A stretch of 64,000 nt of DNA from 66-474 sp035606235 (GCA_035606235.1 DATNFU010000057.1:1-64000), one strand, 5' to 3'; numbered from the stretch's first letter, positions 24,146 to 32,273 are shown. Made by a program: numbers and translations. Notes: generated by a model not told the origin, from the sequence alone.

Positions 24146-25572
24146 GCGTTTGCGCCCAGGGCACGCAACATGCCACGCGCCTTGGCGCGCGTTTCCTCCA
24201 GCTCGTGTTGCGCATCCGAATCGGCGACGATGCCGGCGCCGGCACGAAACGTGATTTCATTGCCGCGCAGGCGCAACGTGCGGATCAGGATATTCAAATC
24301 CAGATCGCCGTTGTTGCACAGATAACCCAGCGCGCCGGTGTACGGCCCGCGCGCCATGCCCTCGAGTTCGGCAATGATCGCCATGCAACGCACCTTGGGG
24401 CAACCGGTGATGGTGCCGCCGGGGAATACGGCCGCGATGGCCTGCCCCGGCGTCACGCCGGTGCGCACGCGTCCGCGCACATTGGAAACGATGTGGTGCA
24501 CGTGCGCGTAACTCTCCACCGTCATCATCTCATCCACCTCGATCGTGCCCGGCGTGCAGATGCGGCCCAGATCGTTGCGTTCGAGGTCGATCAGCATCAC
24601 ATGTTCGGCGCGCTCCTTGGCGTGATCCAGCAATTCGCGGATGCGCGCGGCATCGTCATCGCCGAAAACACGTGGCCGGGTACCGGCAATCGGCCGGGTC
24701 TGCGCGATGCCGTCGCGCAATTCCAGCAATCGCTCCGGCGAGGAACTTGCGACCGCCCAGTCGCCGTGGTGGAGCAAACCCGCGAAGGGTGCGGGATTGG
24801 CGCGGCGCAACGATTGATACAAGGCAATGGCGCTTGGCGGATCCGCATAACGCGCTCGCCACTGGCGCGACAGATTGACCTGAAAGGTGTCGCCGTTGCG
24901 CAGGTAATCGTGTATGCGCGCAACGCCAGAGAGGAAGTGCGCTGGATCGTCCTCGCAGATTTCCTGCGGATGCGGCAACGCTTCAGGCAATGCCGGGTCA
25001 TTCCGCGCAAGATCGAGATCACGCTGCAGCGCATCCAGCAAACCCGCGTGATGCGCATCTTCGGCAACCAGCAGCGTGCGCGCCTGCGAGCGGTCCACCA
25101 GGATCGCCGCCGGGCAGCGCAGCGCAAGCGCGATCGGCATTTGCGCCCGCGCATCGAACGGCAGGCGCAGGCCAGGTTCGACTTCCGCGGCCAGTTCATA
25201 GCCAAGGTACAACAGCCAGCCGCCGGTGAATGGAAGATCCTGCGATGAATGCGCCGGCGCGAACTTCCGCCAGTTCTCGTCGAGCACATCCAGAAATCGC
25301 GCGCCGCAATCTTCGCCAGCGGCATCGCGCACGCGCCCGTCGGCGTGCAAGCTCAAGGTTTCCATGGGAAACGCGAACAGGATGTCCCAGCGCGCGTGCG
25401 CACCTTGCACCGCGCTTTCCAGCAGGCCGGGATAGCGTTGCGGATGCGCCGCAGCGAGCGGCAGCAGATCGTGCGCGCCGGAGATTTCCCTGCATATCGG
25501 CGTTTGCGCAACGCCGGGGCTTCGCGCCGCTTCTGCCCGAGTCCCGGTGCCCGAGTCCCGAGTACCGCGCAT
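24142..25572 (-). CDS. pabB: Aminodeoxychorismate synthase component I
   Basis: Makes 4-amino-4-deoxychorismate with a glutaminase partner (PabA, not in the window). 476 residues with the chorismate-binding domain in the C-terminal half: SSSPERLLEL, GDTFQVNLSRQW, LIDLERNDLGR, PGGTITGCPKVRCM. The ATG shares its A with the fabF stop (TGATG), so translation is coupled. The first 30 or so residues are encoded by a tandem GGGACTCGGGC repeat and are not family-like; no other in-frame start exists before the conserved part. A longer open frame upstream is the shadow of fabF. Confidence 0.92.
   Translation of the reverse strand: MRGTRDSGTGTRAEAARSPGVAQTPICREISGAHDLLPLAAAHPQRYPGLLESAVQGAHARWDILFAFPMETLSLHADGRVRDAAGEDCGARFLDVLDENWRKFAPAHSSQDLPFTGGWLLYLGYELAAEVEPGLRLPFDARAQMPIALALRCPAAILVDRSQARTLLVAEDAHHAGLLDALQRDLDLARNDPALPEALPHPQEICEDDPAHFLSGVARIHDYLRNGDTFQVNLSRQWRARYADPPSAIALYQSLRRANPAPFAGLLHHGDWAVASSSPERLLELRDGIAQTRPIAGTRPRVFGDDDAARIRELLDHAKERAEHVMLIDLERNDLGRICTPGTIEVDEMMTVESYAHVHHIVSNVRGRVRTGVTPGQAIAAVFPGGTITGCPKVRCMAIIAELEGMARGPYTGALGYLCNNGDLDLNILIRTLRLRGNEITFRAGAGIVADSDAQHELEETRAKARGMLRALGANA
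25535..25561. repeat. Tandem CCCGAGTCCCG repeat inside the pabB 5' end
   Basis: GCCCGAGTCCCGG (25535-25547) and GCCCGAGTCCCGA (25549-25561) are adjacent copies. On the coding strand they read GGGACTCGGGC and encode the RDSGTGTRAE part of PabB. A related GGGACTCGG sits in the fabD 5' end near 32229. Confidence 0.7.
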
Positions 25573-26807
25573 CAGAGACGGCGGAACACCAATGTGCCGT
25601 TGGTGCCGCCAAAGCCGAACGAGTTGGACAGCACCACGTCCAGCTTCGCCTCGCGGGCTACGTTCGGCACGAAATCCAGATCGCAACCCTCCCCCGGATT
25701 TTCCAGATTGATGGTCGGCGGCACGATGGAATCGCGCATCGCCAGGATCGAGAAGATCGCCTCGACGCCACCGGCCGCACCCAGCAGGTGTCCGGTCATG
25801 GATTTGGTCGAGCTCACCATCAACTTGTTCGCGTATTCGCCGAACACGCTCTTGATGCCCTGCACCTCGGCCACGTCGCCGGCCTGCGTGGAAGTGCCGT
25901 GTGCGTTGATGTACTGCACGTCCTCGAAATTCAAACCGGCGTCCTTCATCGCCGCGCGCATGCAACGCGCGCCGCCCTCGCCGTTCTCGCTGGGCGCGGT
26001 CATGTGATACGCGTCGCCACTCATGCCGAAGCCGGTGAGCTCGCAGTAAATCCGCGCATTGCGACGCTTGGCGTGTTCGTATTCCTCCACGATCAGCACG
26101 CCGGCGCCGTCGGACAGCACGAAGCCGTCGCGGTCGCGATCCCAAGGGCGGCTGGCTTTCTGCGGCTCGTCGTTGCGCGTCGAGAGCGCGCGCGCCGAAC
26201 AGAAGCCGCCCATCGCGACGCCGGTGGTCGAATACTCCGCGCCGCCGGCAACCATGGCATCGGCATCGCCGTACTGGATCATGCGCATCGCCAGACCGAT
26301 GTTGTGCGTGGCCGTGGTGCATGCGGTGACGCACGCAATATTCGGTCCTTTCAGGCCAAGCATGATCGACAGATTGCCCGATGCCATGTTGATGATGGCG
26401 CTCGGCACGAAGAACGGCGAGATCTTGCGTTGACCCTGTTCGTGCAGCGTGATCGAGGTCTTCTCGATGGTGCTGATGCCGCCGATGCCGGCGCCCACCG
26501 CCACGCCGATGCGTTCCTCGTCGTGCTCATGCGGATGCAGCCCTGCGTCGGCCAGCGCCTGCACCGAGGCGGCGATGCCGTAATGGATGAACGGATCCAT
26601 CTTCTTGACGTCTTTCGCAGCGATGTATTGCGCGGGATCGAAATCGCGCACTTCGCCGGCGATGCGGGTCGGGAACGTGCTCGCATCAAAATGCGTGACC
26701 ATCCCGATGCCGCTGCGACCGGCCTTGATGTTGCTCCACGCGGTCGCGACGTCATTGCCGACTGGCGACACCAAGCCCAATCCGGTCACCACTACGCGTC
26801 TTTTCAT
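25572..26807 (-). CDS. fabF: 3-oxoacyl-ACP synthase II
   Basis: Elongating condensing enzyme of type II fatty acid synthesis. 411 residues with the Cys-His-His triad: Cys163 in ACVTACTTATHNIG, His in YINAHGTSTQAGD near 303 and in KSMTGHLLGAAG near 340. Start at MKRRVVVTGLG with GGAG 9 bases upstream; an in-frame ATG five codons earlier is possible. It follows acpP, separated by a strong hairpin terminator, and is coupled to pabB. Confidence 0.96.
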   Translation of the reverse strand: MKRRVVVTGLGLVSPVGNDVATAWSNIKAGRSGIGMVTHFDASTFPTRIAGEVRDFDPAQYIAAKDVKKMDPFIHYGIAASVQALADAGLHPHEHDEERIGVAVGAGIGGISTIEKTSITLHEQGQRKISPFFVPSAIINMASGNLSIMLGLKGPNIACVTACTTATHNIGLAMRMIQYGDADAMVAGGAEYSTTGVAMGGFCSARALSTRNDEPQKASRPWDRDRDGFVLSDGAGVLIVEEYEHAKRRNARIYCELTGFGMSGDAYHMTAPSENGEGGARCMRAAMKDAGLNFEDVQYINAHGTSTQAGDVAEVQGIKSVFGEYANKLMVSSTKSMTGHLLGAAGGVEAIFSILAMRDSIVPPTINLENPGEGCDLDFVPNVAREAKLDVVLSNSFGFGGTNGTLVFRRL

Positions 26808-26870
26808 ACGATTGTTCTCCATGCGGCCCTTGCGTGAAATCAACTATCGAGCGCCGCACTTTCAAATAAC

Positions 26871-26907
26871 CCCAAAACGAAAGCTGCGCCCTCGGGCGCA
26901 GCTTTCG
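26871..26907 (-). terminator. Rho-independent terminator or attenuator after acpP
   Basis: A perfect 14-base stem (26878-26891 with 26894-26907, CGAAAGCTGCGCCC) has a minimal loop. In the acpP direction it is followed by TTTTGGGGTTATTT. It lies about 50 bases after acpP and before fabF, so it probably lets acpP be transcribed in excess of fabF. Confidence 0.88.
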
Positions 26908-26955
26908 GTGCAAACTGAATCGAAGCGCCCTGCGGCACGTGCCGCGGATGGCGCA

Positions 26956-27195
26956 TCAGGCCTTGACGTGCGCCTTGATGTAGTCAACCGCCTGCTGCAC
27001 GGTGGTGATCTTTTCGGCTTCTTCGTCGGGAATCTCGGTCTCGAACTCTTCCTCGAGAGCCATGACCAGCTCAACGGTATCGAGCGAATCGGCGCCCAGA
27101 TCGTCCACGAAGGAAGCGTTCGGGGTGACATCCTCTTCCTTGACGCCAAGCTGTTCGACGACGATCTTCTTGACGCGCTCTTCGATGCTGCTCAT
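26956..27195 (-). CDS. acpP: Acyl carrier protein
   Basis: 79 residues, very acidic, with the phosphopantetheine attachment Ser37 in DDLGADSLDTVELVMALEE. Carries the growing acyl chain for all fatty acid synthesis enzymes. GGAGG stands 9 bases before the start. It sits between fabG and fabF and has its own probable promoter and terminator, which suits the high level needed. Confidence 0.97.
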   Translation of the reverse strand: MSSIEERVKKIVVEQLGVKEEDVTPNASFVDDLGADSLDTVELVMALEEEFETEIPDEEAEKITTVQQAVDYIKAHVKA

Positions 27196-27226
27196 GTGGG
27201 TTAACCTCCGGGGCCAAAGCCGCCGT

Positions 27227-27256
27227 ATTGTAGTGGAGTCCGCCGCGGCCTGCCAG
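27227..27256 (-). promoter_or_regulatory. Probable acpP promoter
   Basis: On the minus strand CTGGCA, an 18-base spacer and TACAAT (27232 to 27227), about 32 bases before the acpP start codon. The -10 is good and the -35 weak. Confidence 0.5.
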
Positions 27257-27310
27257 TTGACCGGAATCCTTGAACTGGACTGCCGCAACATGGATTTTTT
27301 TTCGGCTTCT

Positions 27311-27455
27311 GAGCGGATTGAAAAGCGTCGCGACCGAAGCTGCCATCCATGGCAAAAGGGCTCCGTGGTTGCAAGCCGCCGGAGCGCAGGAACCGCAGTG
27401 TACACGTCGGTACACGAGGATTCCGAGCACCGCCGCGGGCAAGATGCCGAGCGCA
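27311..27455 (+). repeat. Dispersed repeat, copy A (with nested insertion)
   Basis: Begins GAGCGGATTGAAAAGCGTCG, continues GGAGCGCAGGAACCG, and ends GAGGATTCCGAGCACCGCCG. The same order occurs at 46561-46668 (opposite strand) and 52232-52340. In this copy a block of about 30 bases (27339-27366, GCTGCCATCCATGGC...GGGCTCCGTGG) takes the place of the short spacer of the other copies. It fills most of the acpP-fabG gap. Confidence 0.8.
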
Positions 27456-27476
27456 GCAGCTTTGCAACCGATCAGA

Positions 27477-28223
27477 TCAAGCCATATACATGCCGCCGTT
27501 GACGTGCAGAGTTTCGCCGGTGATGTAATTGGCAGCCGGCGATGCCAGGAACGCGACCGCCTTGGCAATGTCGGCCGGCGCGCCCAGCCGGCCGAGCGCG
27601 ATGGTGCCTTCCAGCGCCTTGCGCTGGTCGTCGTTCAGCGCGCGGGTCATGTCGGTATCGATGAACCCGGGCGCGACCACATTGACGGTGATGCCGCGCG
27701 AACCGACTTCGCGCGCAAGCGATTTGGAGAACGCGATGATGCCGGCCTTGGCGGCGGCGTAATTGGTCTGGCCCGGATTGCCGGTCACGCCGACCACGGA
27801 AGCGATGTTGATGATGCGGCCCTTGCGCGCCTTCATCATCGTGCGCATCACGGCTTTGGATGTGCGATACACGGAAGTGAGATTGGTATCCAGGATCGCC
27901 TGCCAGTCCTCGTCCTTCATCCGCATCAGCAACTGGTCGCGGGTGATGCCCGCGTTGTTGACCAGGATGGAAAGGCCGCCGTGCTGCTTGATGATCGCTT
28001 CGATCAGCGCCTCGACCGATGCGCCATCGGTGACGTTCAACACGCGTCCCTCGCCGCCGTGCGCGGAGAGCCGTTCGCCGATCGCCTGCGCGCCACTGTC
28101 CGAAGTCGCGGTGCCGACGACCTTCGCGCCCCGTGCGGCAAGTTCATCCGCGATCGCTGCGCCGATGCCGCGCGATGCACCCGTGACCAGTGCAATCTCG
28201 CCCGTGAGTGTGTTGTCCATCAC
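27477..28223 (-). CDS. fabG: 3-oxoacyl-ACP reductase
   Basis: NADPH-dependent reductase of fatty acid elongation, short-chain dehydrogenase fold, 248 residues. TGASRGIGAAIADEL is the nucleotide-binding loop, NNAGITRDQLLMRM follows, and the catalytic Ser-Tyr-Lys is in the ASVVGVTGNPGQTNYAAAKAG stretch (about residues 139-159). The accessory block separates it from fabD upstream, and about 280 bases with a dispersed repeat separate it from acpP. Confidence 0.96.
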   Translation of the reverse strand: MMDNTLTGEIALVTGASRGIGAAIADELAARGAKVVGTATSDSGAQAIGERLSAHGGEGRVLNVTDGASVEALIEAIIKQHGGLSILVNNAGITRDQLLMRMKDEDWQAILDTNLTSVYRTSKAVMRTMMKARKGRIINIASVVGVTGNPGQTNYAAAKAGIIAFSKSLAREVGSRGITVNVVAPGFIDTDMTRALNDDQRKALEGTIALGRLGAPADIAKAVAFLASPAANYITGETLHVNGGMYMA

Positions 28224-28316
28224 TTCATTCCCGCTGCAAGCAAAGCCGGGAACCTTACACGGAAACGGGGGCGCGCTGCATCCTTTGGCTGATGCCGGGC
28301 AGCGATCTGTTTCGGC

Positions 28317-29138
28317 CTACCTGGCTTCGCCGGGCTGGTAACCCGTTTCGGCGGTCGCGACGGGAATATTCCTTCCGGATGCTCTCAGGAAATCTTCGAT
28401 GACCGGGATCACCCTCTCCGGTTCCGAAAACAGGGCGAAATGGCCGGCATTCGGAATCACCGCGAGCTCGGCGTCGGGAATGCGCCGGAAAGTTTCCAAC
28501 GCATGCTCCAGGCGGACGAAATCGCGATCTCCCAGCGCGATGAGCACCGGCGCCGCCAGCGAAGCCAGCTGATCCTCCGGGAAGCCCTCCCAGCGGATGC
28601 TGCACACCTTGTCCCAGAACGTGGGCCAATGGTCCGGATCGGGCGCAACTTTCCGGTAGTGCTCTCTCTGGAATCGAAAAGCTGCAGAGTCGGGCCTGGG
28701 CACAGCACTGGTGTGCAGCCTTTCCATGTCGAGCGCGTCGCGCGGAGGCCCGAACGTGGCGCCGTAAGTTGCGACGCGCCCGACCAGCTCCGGATGGCGG
28801 ATCGCGATCATGATCGCCGTGGCACCGCCATAGCTTTCGCCGAAGAAATCCGCTTTCGGGATGCCAAGGTGGCTCAGCAGGTCGACCACGTCCTCCGCGT
28901 TCTGCTCGAGGGTCAGCGGACGCCCGGGGACATCCGCGGTGCGCCCATGGCCCTGGAGATCCATCGTGATGACCGAATGGCCCGCGACCAGCTCCGGGCA
29001 GGACTTCATTCCCGCACAACCGAACGCGGGCGGGATGACGACCAGCGGATCACCGGAGCCCTCGATTTCGTAGTACATCTCCATGCCATTGACCGGCGCA
29101 TATCCGGTCACGCGCGCGTTGCCGTGAACTGAATTCAT
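28317..29138 (-). CDS. Alpha/beta hydrolase
   Basis: 273 residues of the alpha/beta-hydrolase fold: oxyanion region VVIPPAFGCAG, nucleophile elbow FFGESYGGATA (Ser near 106), acid in LIALGDRDFVRLEH and His in IPNAGHFALFSEP. GGAGGG precedes the start by 5 bases. Substrate unknown; relatives include esterases, haloperoxidase-like proteins and C-C hydrolases. First of the accessory genes found when moving upstream from fabG, none of which has a known part in fatty acid synthesis. Confidence 0.85.
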   Translation of the reverse strand: MNSVHGNARVTGYAPVNGMEMYYEIEGSGDPLVVIPPAFGCAGMKSCPELVAGHSVITMDLQGHGRTADVPGRPLTLEQNAEDVVDLLSHLGIPKADFFGESYGGATAIMIAIRHPELVGRVATYGATFGPPRDALDMERLHTSAVPRPDSAAFRFQREHYRKVAPDPDHWPTFWDKVCSIRWEGFPEDQLASLAAPVLIALGDRDFVRLEHALETFRRIPDAELAVIPNAGHFALFSEPERVIPVIEDFLRASGRNIPVATAETGYQPGEAR

Positions 29139-29181
29139 TGCGCCCTCCATTTCATCCGGATCAGGACTGTGTCATCGCGGT

Positions 29182-30039
29182 TCATTCGCAGCAGCAGCTT
29201 GCGGCTTGCGCGTCGTCGCATTCATCGTGACGGCGCCACCACGGGCCACCTGCTTCGTTGCGTCCCAATGGCGCGCGATCCAGCCACTGGTACATGCCCC
29301 ACATCGCATCCAGTCCGCGCGCGTACGTCGAGTACGTGTGATGGACCACGCCGTCGTCCAGCACGAACGCGCTCATGCCGGGCCGCTCGCGGATGTAGGT
29401 GAGCGGATCGGTTCCGCACATGCGCGCGAATTGGCTGACCGGGCTCTCGTCGCCGAAGCCGGAGCTCCATTCGGCGATCTTCCGCCCTTCGACCTGTCCG
29501 CGCGCCGACTTCATTGCAGACTCGCGGCGATAGTTGTATTCCGCACCGCCCTCGCGCTGCTGCTGTTCGGTAATGCCGACCGCGAAATCGGCGTTGAAGT
29601 CGCTGCCGAACGACGAGGCCCACGGAAACGTCCAGCCCATCCGCTGCCTGCATGCCTGCAGTTTCGCGAGCGGCGCGCGCGAGATCGCCATCAGCATCAC
29701 GTCGTGATGCGCCAAGTGCACGGCGAAGCCGTTGAACCCGTCGGCGATGGAGGAACACGACGGGCACGGCGCGGTGTAGTCCGGCCCGAACATCATGTGA
29801 TAGACCAACAGTTGCGAGCGCCCCATGAACAGATCCGCCAGCGAAGCGCCGCCGGCGTCGGTATCGAAGCGATATTCCTTCTCGACCCGTACCCACGGCA
29901 GCGCCTGGCGTTGCCGCGCCACTTCATCGCTGCGACGCGTCAGCTCTTTTTCCGCCTCAAGAAGATCCAGGCGCTCGGCCAGCCATTGTTCGCGCGATGC
30001 GATCCTGTGCCGAGGCGCGGCTTGTGCGATTTCGTTCAT
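29182..30039 (-). CDS. DUF899 family protein with thioredoxin-like fold
   Basis: 285 residues. DUF899 proteins have a thioredoxin-like fold and uncertain activity. Visible here: basic REQWLAERLDLLEAEKELTR near residue 15, the LPWVRVEKEYRFD entry, MMFGPDYTAPCPSCSSIADG around 80-100 with the cysteine pair at the redox position, and a C-terminal WGMYQWLDRAP. The very C-terminus ends in Cys-Cys-Cys-Glu. GGGAGG precedes the start. Often found near AHSA1 and ArsR genes, as here. Confidence 0.88.
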   Translation of the reverse strand: MNEIAQAAPRHRIASREQWLAERLDLLEAEKELTRRSDEVARQRQALPWVRVEKEYRFDTDAGGASLADLFMGRSQLLVYHMMFGPDYTAPCPSCSSIADGFNGFAVHLAHHDVMLMAISRAPLAKLQACRQRMGWTFPWASSFGSDFNADFAVGITEQQQREGGAEYNYRRESAMKSARGQVEGRKIAEWSSGFGDESPVSQFARMCGTDPLTYIRERPGMSAFVLDDGVVHHTYSTYARGLDAMWGMYQWLDRAPLGRNEAGGPWWRRHDECDDAQAASCCCE

Positions 30040-30217
30040 TTGTCACCTCCCGCTTCGAGCGGTTGCAGATGGGTTTCGGAGAGAGGTGTCGCGCAACCCG
30101 ATCATTCTCCGGTGTTGGTTTGACGCGCAGTTTCGCCACGACAAGTGCAGCGATTCCGCCGGCTGATCCGGTACCGGCCCAGGCCACCGCCGCAGCGCTG
30201 ATACAGATGGGACACAT
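29957..30217 (-). CDS. Small CxxC membrane protein, possible
   Basis: 86-residue reading frame starting MCPICISAAAVAWAG, then GGIAALVVAKLR. The CPxC start and single glycine-rich hydrophobic helix resemble small proteins I recall beside DUF899 genes. AGGG precedes the ATG by 6 bases. The second half has no clear structure and runs 83 bases into the DUF899 gene in another frame, so either the overlap is real or the original stop was lost. Real gene status is uncertain. Confidence 0.45.
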   Translation of the reverse strand: MCPICISAAAVAWAGTGSAGGIAALVVAKLRVKPTPENDRVARHLSPKPICNRSKREVTNERNRTSRASAQDRIARTMAGRAPGSS

Positions 30218-30225
30218 ATTTGACC

Positions 30226-30660
30226 CTAGCCGATACGCTCGACCAGCGTGTCGAGAAAATGCGTCCAGCCTTCGGTGTGGCCGGTCGCCTGCTTCTCGTC
30301 AGGCAGGCCCTCGTGGGTCAGGCGCAGTTCGGTCTGCTTGCCGCGAGGCGTGAATTCGATCGTGACCACCGATTCCTTGCCGTAGGTGCTTTCGCTCACC
30401 CAGGTGAACTCGAGCAGACGCGGACTTTCCACGCGCAGATAGCGGCCATAGTGCGGACGAATCTGTCCGTTCCAGGACATGCCGAGATAGAACAGACCAT
30501 CCGGGCGCGGATCGATGCTGGCGTCTCCGCCCATCGCCAGCCATGTCCTGGCACTGTTCGCGTCGGTCCAGGCGCGGAACACGCGTTCCGGCGAGGCATC
30601 GTAGGTTCGCGGCAGGCTGATCCGGAACGGCCCCATCGCGCTCTCGTTACGTCCGATCAT
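30226..30660 (-). CDS. SRPBCC / AHSA1 domain protein
   Basis: 144 residues of the START/Bet v1-like fold. ISLPRTYDASPERVFRAWTD is the classic N-terminus, with WNGQIRPHYGRYLRVE in the middle and the C-terminal helix TEGWTHFLDTLVER. AHSA1-domain proteins are ligand-binding proteins of mostly unknown cargo, very often encoded after an ArsR regulator. Overlaps that regulator by 14 bases, indicating one transcript. Confidence 0.9.
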   Translation of the reverse strand: MIGRNESAMGPFRISLPRTYDASPERVFRAWTDANSARTWLAMGGDASIDPRPDGLFYLGMSWNGQIRPHYGRYLRVESPRLLEFTWVSESTYGKESVVTIEFTPRGKQTELRLTHEGLPDEKQATGHTEGWTHFLDTLVERIG

Positions 30661-30982
30661 CGTCCGACTCCTTCTGCTGTTCGAGGAATTGGCCCAGCGC
30701 GTCGAGACGCTGGTTCCAGAAGCGTTCGTATTGCGAGGTCCAGGTGTTGATCTCGCGCAACGGCGTGGCGCGCAGGCTTAGGTAATGCTCACGCCCCTGC
30801 CGCGAGCGCCGCACCAGTCCGGCGCGTTCCAGCACCTTGACGTGCTTGGACACCGCGTTGAGCGACATCGCGAATGGCTGCGCCAGGTCGGTGACGCGAA
30901 CTTGTCCGCGCGTCAACCGCGCCACGATGCGGCGGCGGGTCGGGTCGGCGAGCGCGGCAAAAGCGAGATCGAGGCGGGCCAT
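30647..30982 (-). CDS. ArsR family transcriptional repressor
   Basis: 111 residues of winged-helix fold: LAFAALADPTRRRIVARL, then TDLAQPFAMSLNAVSKHVKV (recognition helix) and AGLVRRSRQGREHYLSL. There is no metal-binding cysteine motif, so it belongs to the non-metal group paired with AHSA1 proteins. The start is MARLDLAF; MPMARLDLAF two codons earlier is equally open. A perfect inverted repeat just upstream is the likely autoregulatory site. Confidence 0.9.
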   Translation of the reverse strand: MARLDLAFAALADPTRRRIVARLTRGQVRVTDLAQPFAMSLNAVSKHVKVLERAGLVRRSRQGREHYLSLRATPLREINTWTSQYERFWNQRLDALGQFLEQQKESDDDRT

Positions 30983-30995
30983 CGGCATCCAAACA

Positions 30996-31015
30996 TTCAA
31001 CCTAATGGTTGAATA
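30996..31015 (-). promoter_or_regulatory. Probable ArsR-family operator
   Basis: ATTCAACC-ATTA-GGTTGAAT on the minus strand, an 8-base perfect inverted repeat with a 4-base spacer, 13 bases before the repressor start codon. A further TGGTTGAA half-site lies near 31065. Position and symmetry fit autoregulation of the ArsR-AHSA1 pair. Confidence 0.7.
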
Positions 31016-31087
31016 ATACACCGAAGAACAGGCGCGTCAAGCGCACCGGATTTCGTTTGAATGGATGGTTGAAACGCGGTGACGTGC

Positions 31088-31270
31088 TCAGGAATCCGGC
31101 CAGATCACCGCCTGGGTCACGATCACGCGCTTGCCGTCGAACGTGGCCGCCGGCGAGCCGTACAGGACGTAGCCCAGAGACAGGGCCTCGCTCACCCGCC
31201 GGCAGAAACTGTCGTCATCGGGTCCGGTCAGCAGCCGGTAGACAGGCAGATCGTCCGGCGTCTTGCTCAT
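31088..31270 (-). CDS. DUF1737 family small protein
   Basis: 60 residues: VYRLLTGPDDDSFCRRVSEA, then LGYVLYGSPAATFDG and a C-terminal VIVTQAVIW. These match DUF1737, small cytoplasmic proteins of unknown function. GGAG stands 8 bases before the ATG. It follows fabD by 10 bases, so it is probably the last gene on the fabD transcript; the accessory genes begin after it. Confidence 0.85.
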   Translation of the reverse strand: MSKTPDDLPVYRLLTGPDDDSFCRRVSEALSLGYVLYGSPAATFDGKRVIVTQAVIWPDS

Positions 31271-31280
31271 GAGGACTCCG

Positions 31281-32273
31281 TCAATTCGTGATTTCGGCAA
31301 TTGCCTGGGCGATCTCCGCCGGCGTGCCGAGCGCGCGCGCCTCCAGCGATTTGTCGATGCGCCGGGTCAGACCGGTGAGCACCTTGCCGGGGCCGCATTC
31401 GAATACTCGCGCTGCGGCATTGTCCGCGAGCTGCTGCACGCATTCGCTCCAGCGCACCGGCATGTAGAGCTGGCGCTCGAGCGCAGCGCGGATGTATTCG
31501 ACGCTGGCGTGCGCGCGCGCGTCCGCATTCTGCACCACCGGAATGCCCGGCACCTTCCACGCGATCTGCGCCATGCGCTCACCGAGACGCTGCGCAGCGT
31601 CGCGCATAAGAATGCTGTGCGACGGCACCGATACCGCCAGCTTGATCGCCTTCTTGGTGCCGAGTTCGGCCAGACGTGCGATCACGCGATCCACTGCAGC
31701 GGCGTGGCCGGCGATCACCAGTTGTCCGGGTGAATTGAAATTGGCCGGCGCGACCACTTCGTCATGCGCGACTTCATCGCACACATTCGCGATCTGCGCG
31801 TCATCGCCGCCGAGAATCGCCGCCATTGCGCCGACTCCCGCGGGCACCGCGTCCTGCATCAGCCGCCCGCGCTCGGCGACCAGGCCGGCGGCATCGTGCA
31901 GCGACAACGCACCCGCGCAGACCAGCGCGGAATACTCGCCGAGGCTGTGCCCTGCCATCTGCGCCGGGATCGCGCCGCCGAGTTCGCACCACACGCGCCA
32001 TACCGCCACGCTGGCGGCCAGCAACGCCGGCTGCGTGTTTTCGGTGCGGTTGAGTTCATCGTCGGGGCCGTTCTGCGCGAGCATCCATAGATCGCGACCG
32101 GCGCCTTGCGAGGCTTCTTCGAAAGTGGCGCGCACCTGGGAATGCGCAACCGCGAGTTCCGCCAGCATGCCCACGGTCTGCGAGCCCTGGCCGGGGAAGA
32201 CGAATGCGAGATCGAGGGCCTGGTACCGGGGACTCGGAACTCGCTTCTGCGTTGCTGGTGCGTTTTCGTCCAT
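31281..32273 (-). CDS. fabD: Malonyl-CoA:ACP transacylase
   Basis: Loads malonyl groups on ACP. 330 residues: AFVFPGQGSQTVGM, catalytic Ser in MAGHSLGEYSALVCAG near 108, His in VSVPSHSILMRD near 217, Gln in the C-terminal part. AAGG precedes the ATG at 32273. The first 20 or so residues (MDENAPATQKRVPSPRYQ) are an extension over the E. coli enzyme and include a GGGACTCGG repeat unit; no later in-frame start is available. Confidence 0.95.
   Translation of the reverse strand: MDENAPATQKRVPSPRYQALDLAFVFPGQGSQTVGMLAELAVAHSQVRATFEEASQGAGRDLWMLAQNGPDDELNRTENTQPALLAASVAVWRVWCELGGAIPAQMAGHSLGEYSALVCAGALSLHDAAGLVAERGRLMQDAVPAGVGAMAAILGGDDAQIANVCDEVAHDEVVAPANFNSPGQLVIAGHAAAVDRVIARLAELGTKKAIKLAVSVPSHSILMRDAAQRLGERMAQIAWKVPGIPVVQNADARAHASVEYIRAALERQLYMPVRWSECVQQLADNAAARVFECGPGKVLTGLTRRIDKSLEARALGTPAEIAQAIAEITN

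Noticed and set aside
24142..26334. PabB as a 730-residue protein
   Set aside because: The extra N-terminal part lies inside fabF on the same strand in another frame; the ATG overlapping the fabF stop is the sensible start.
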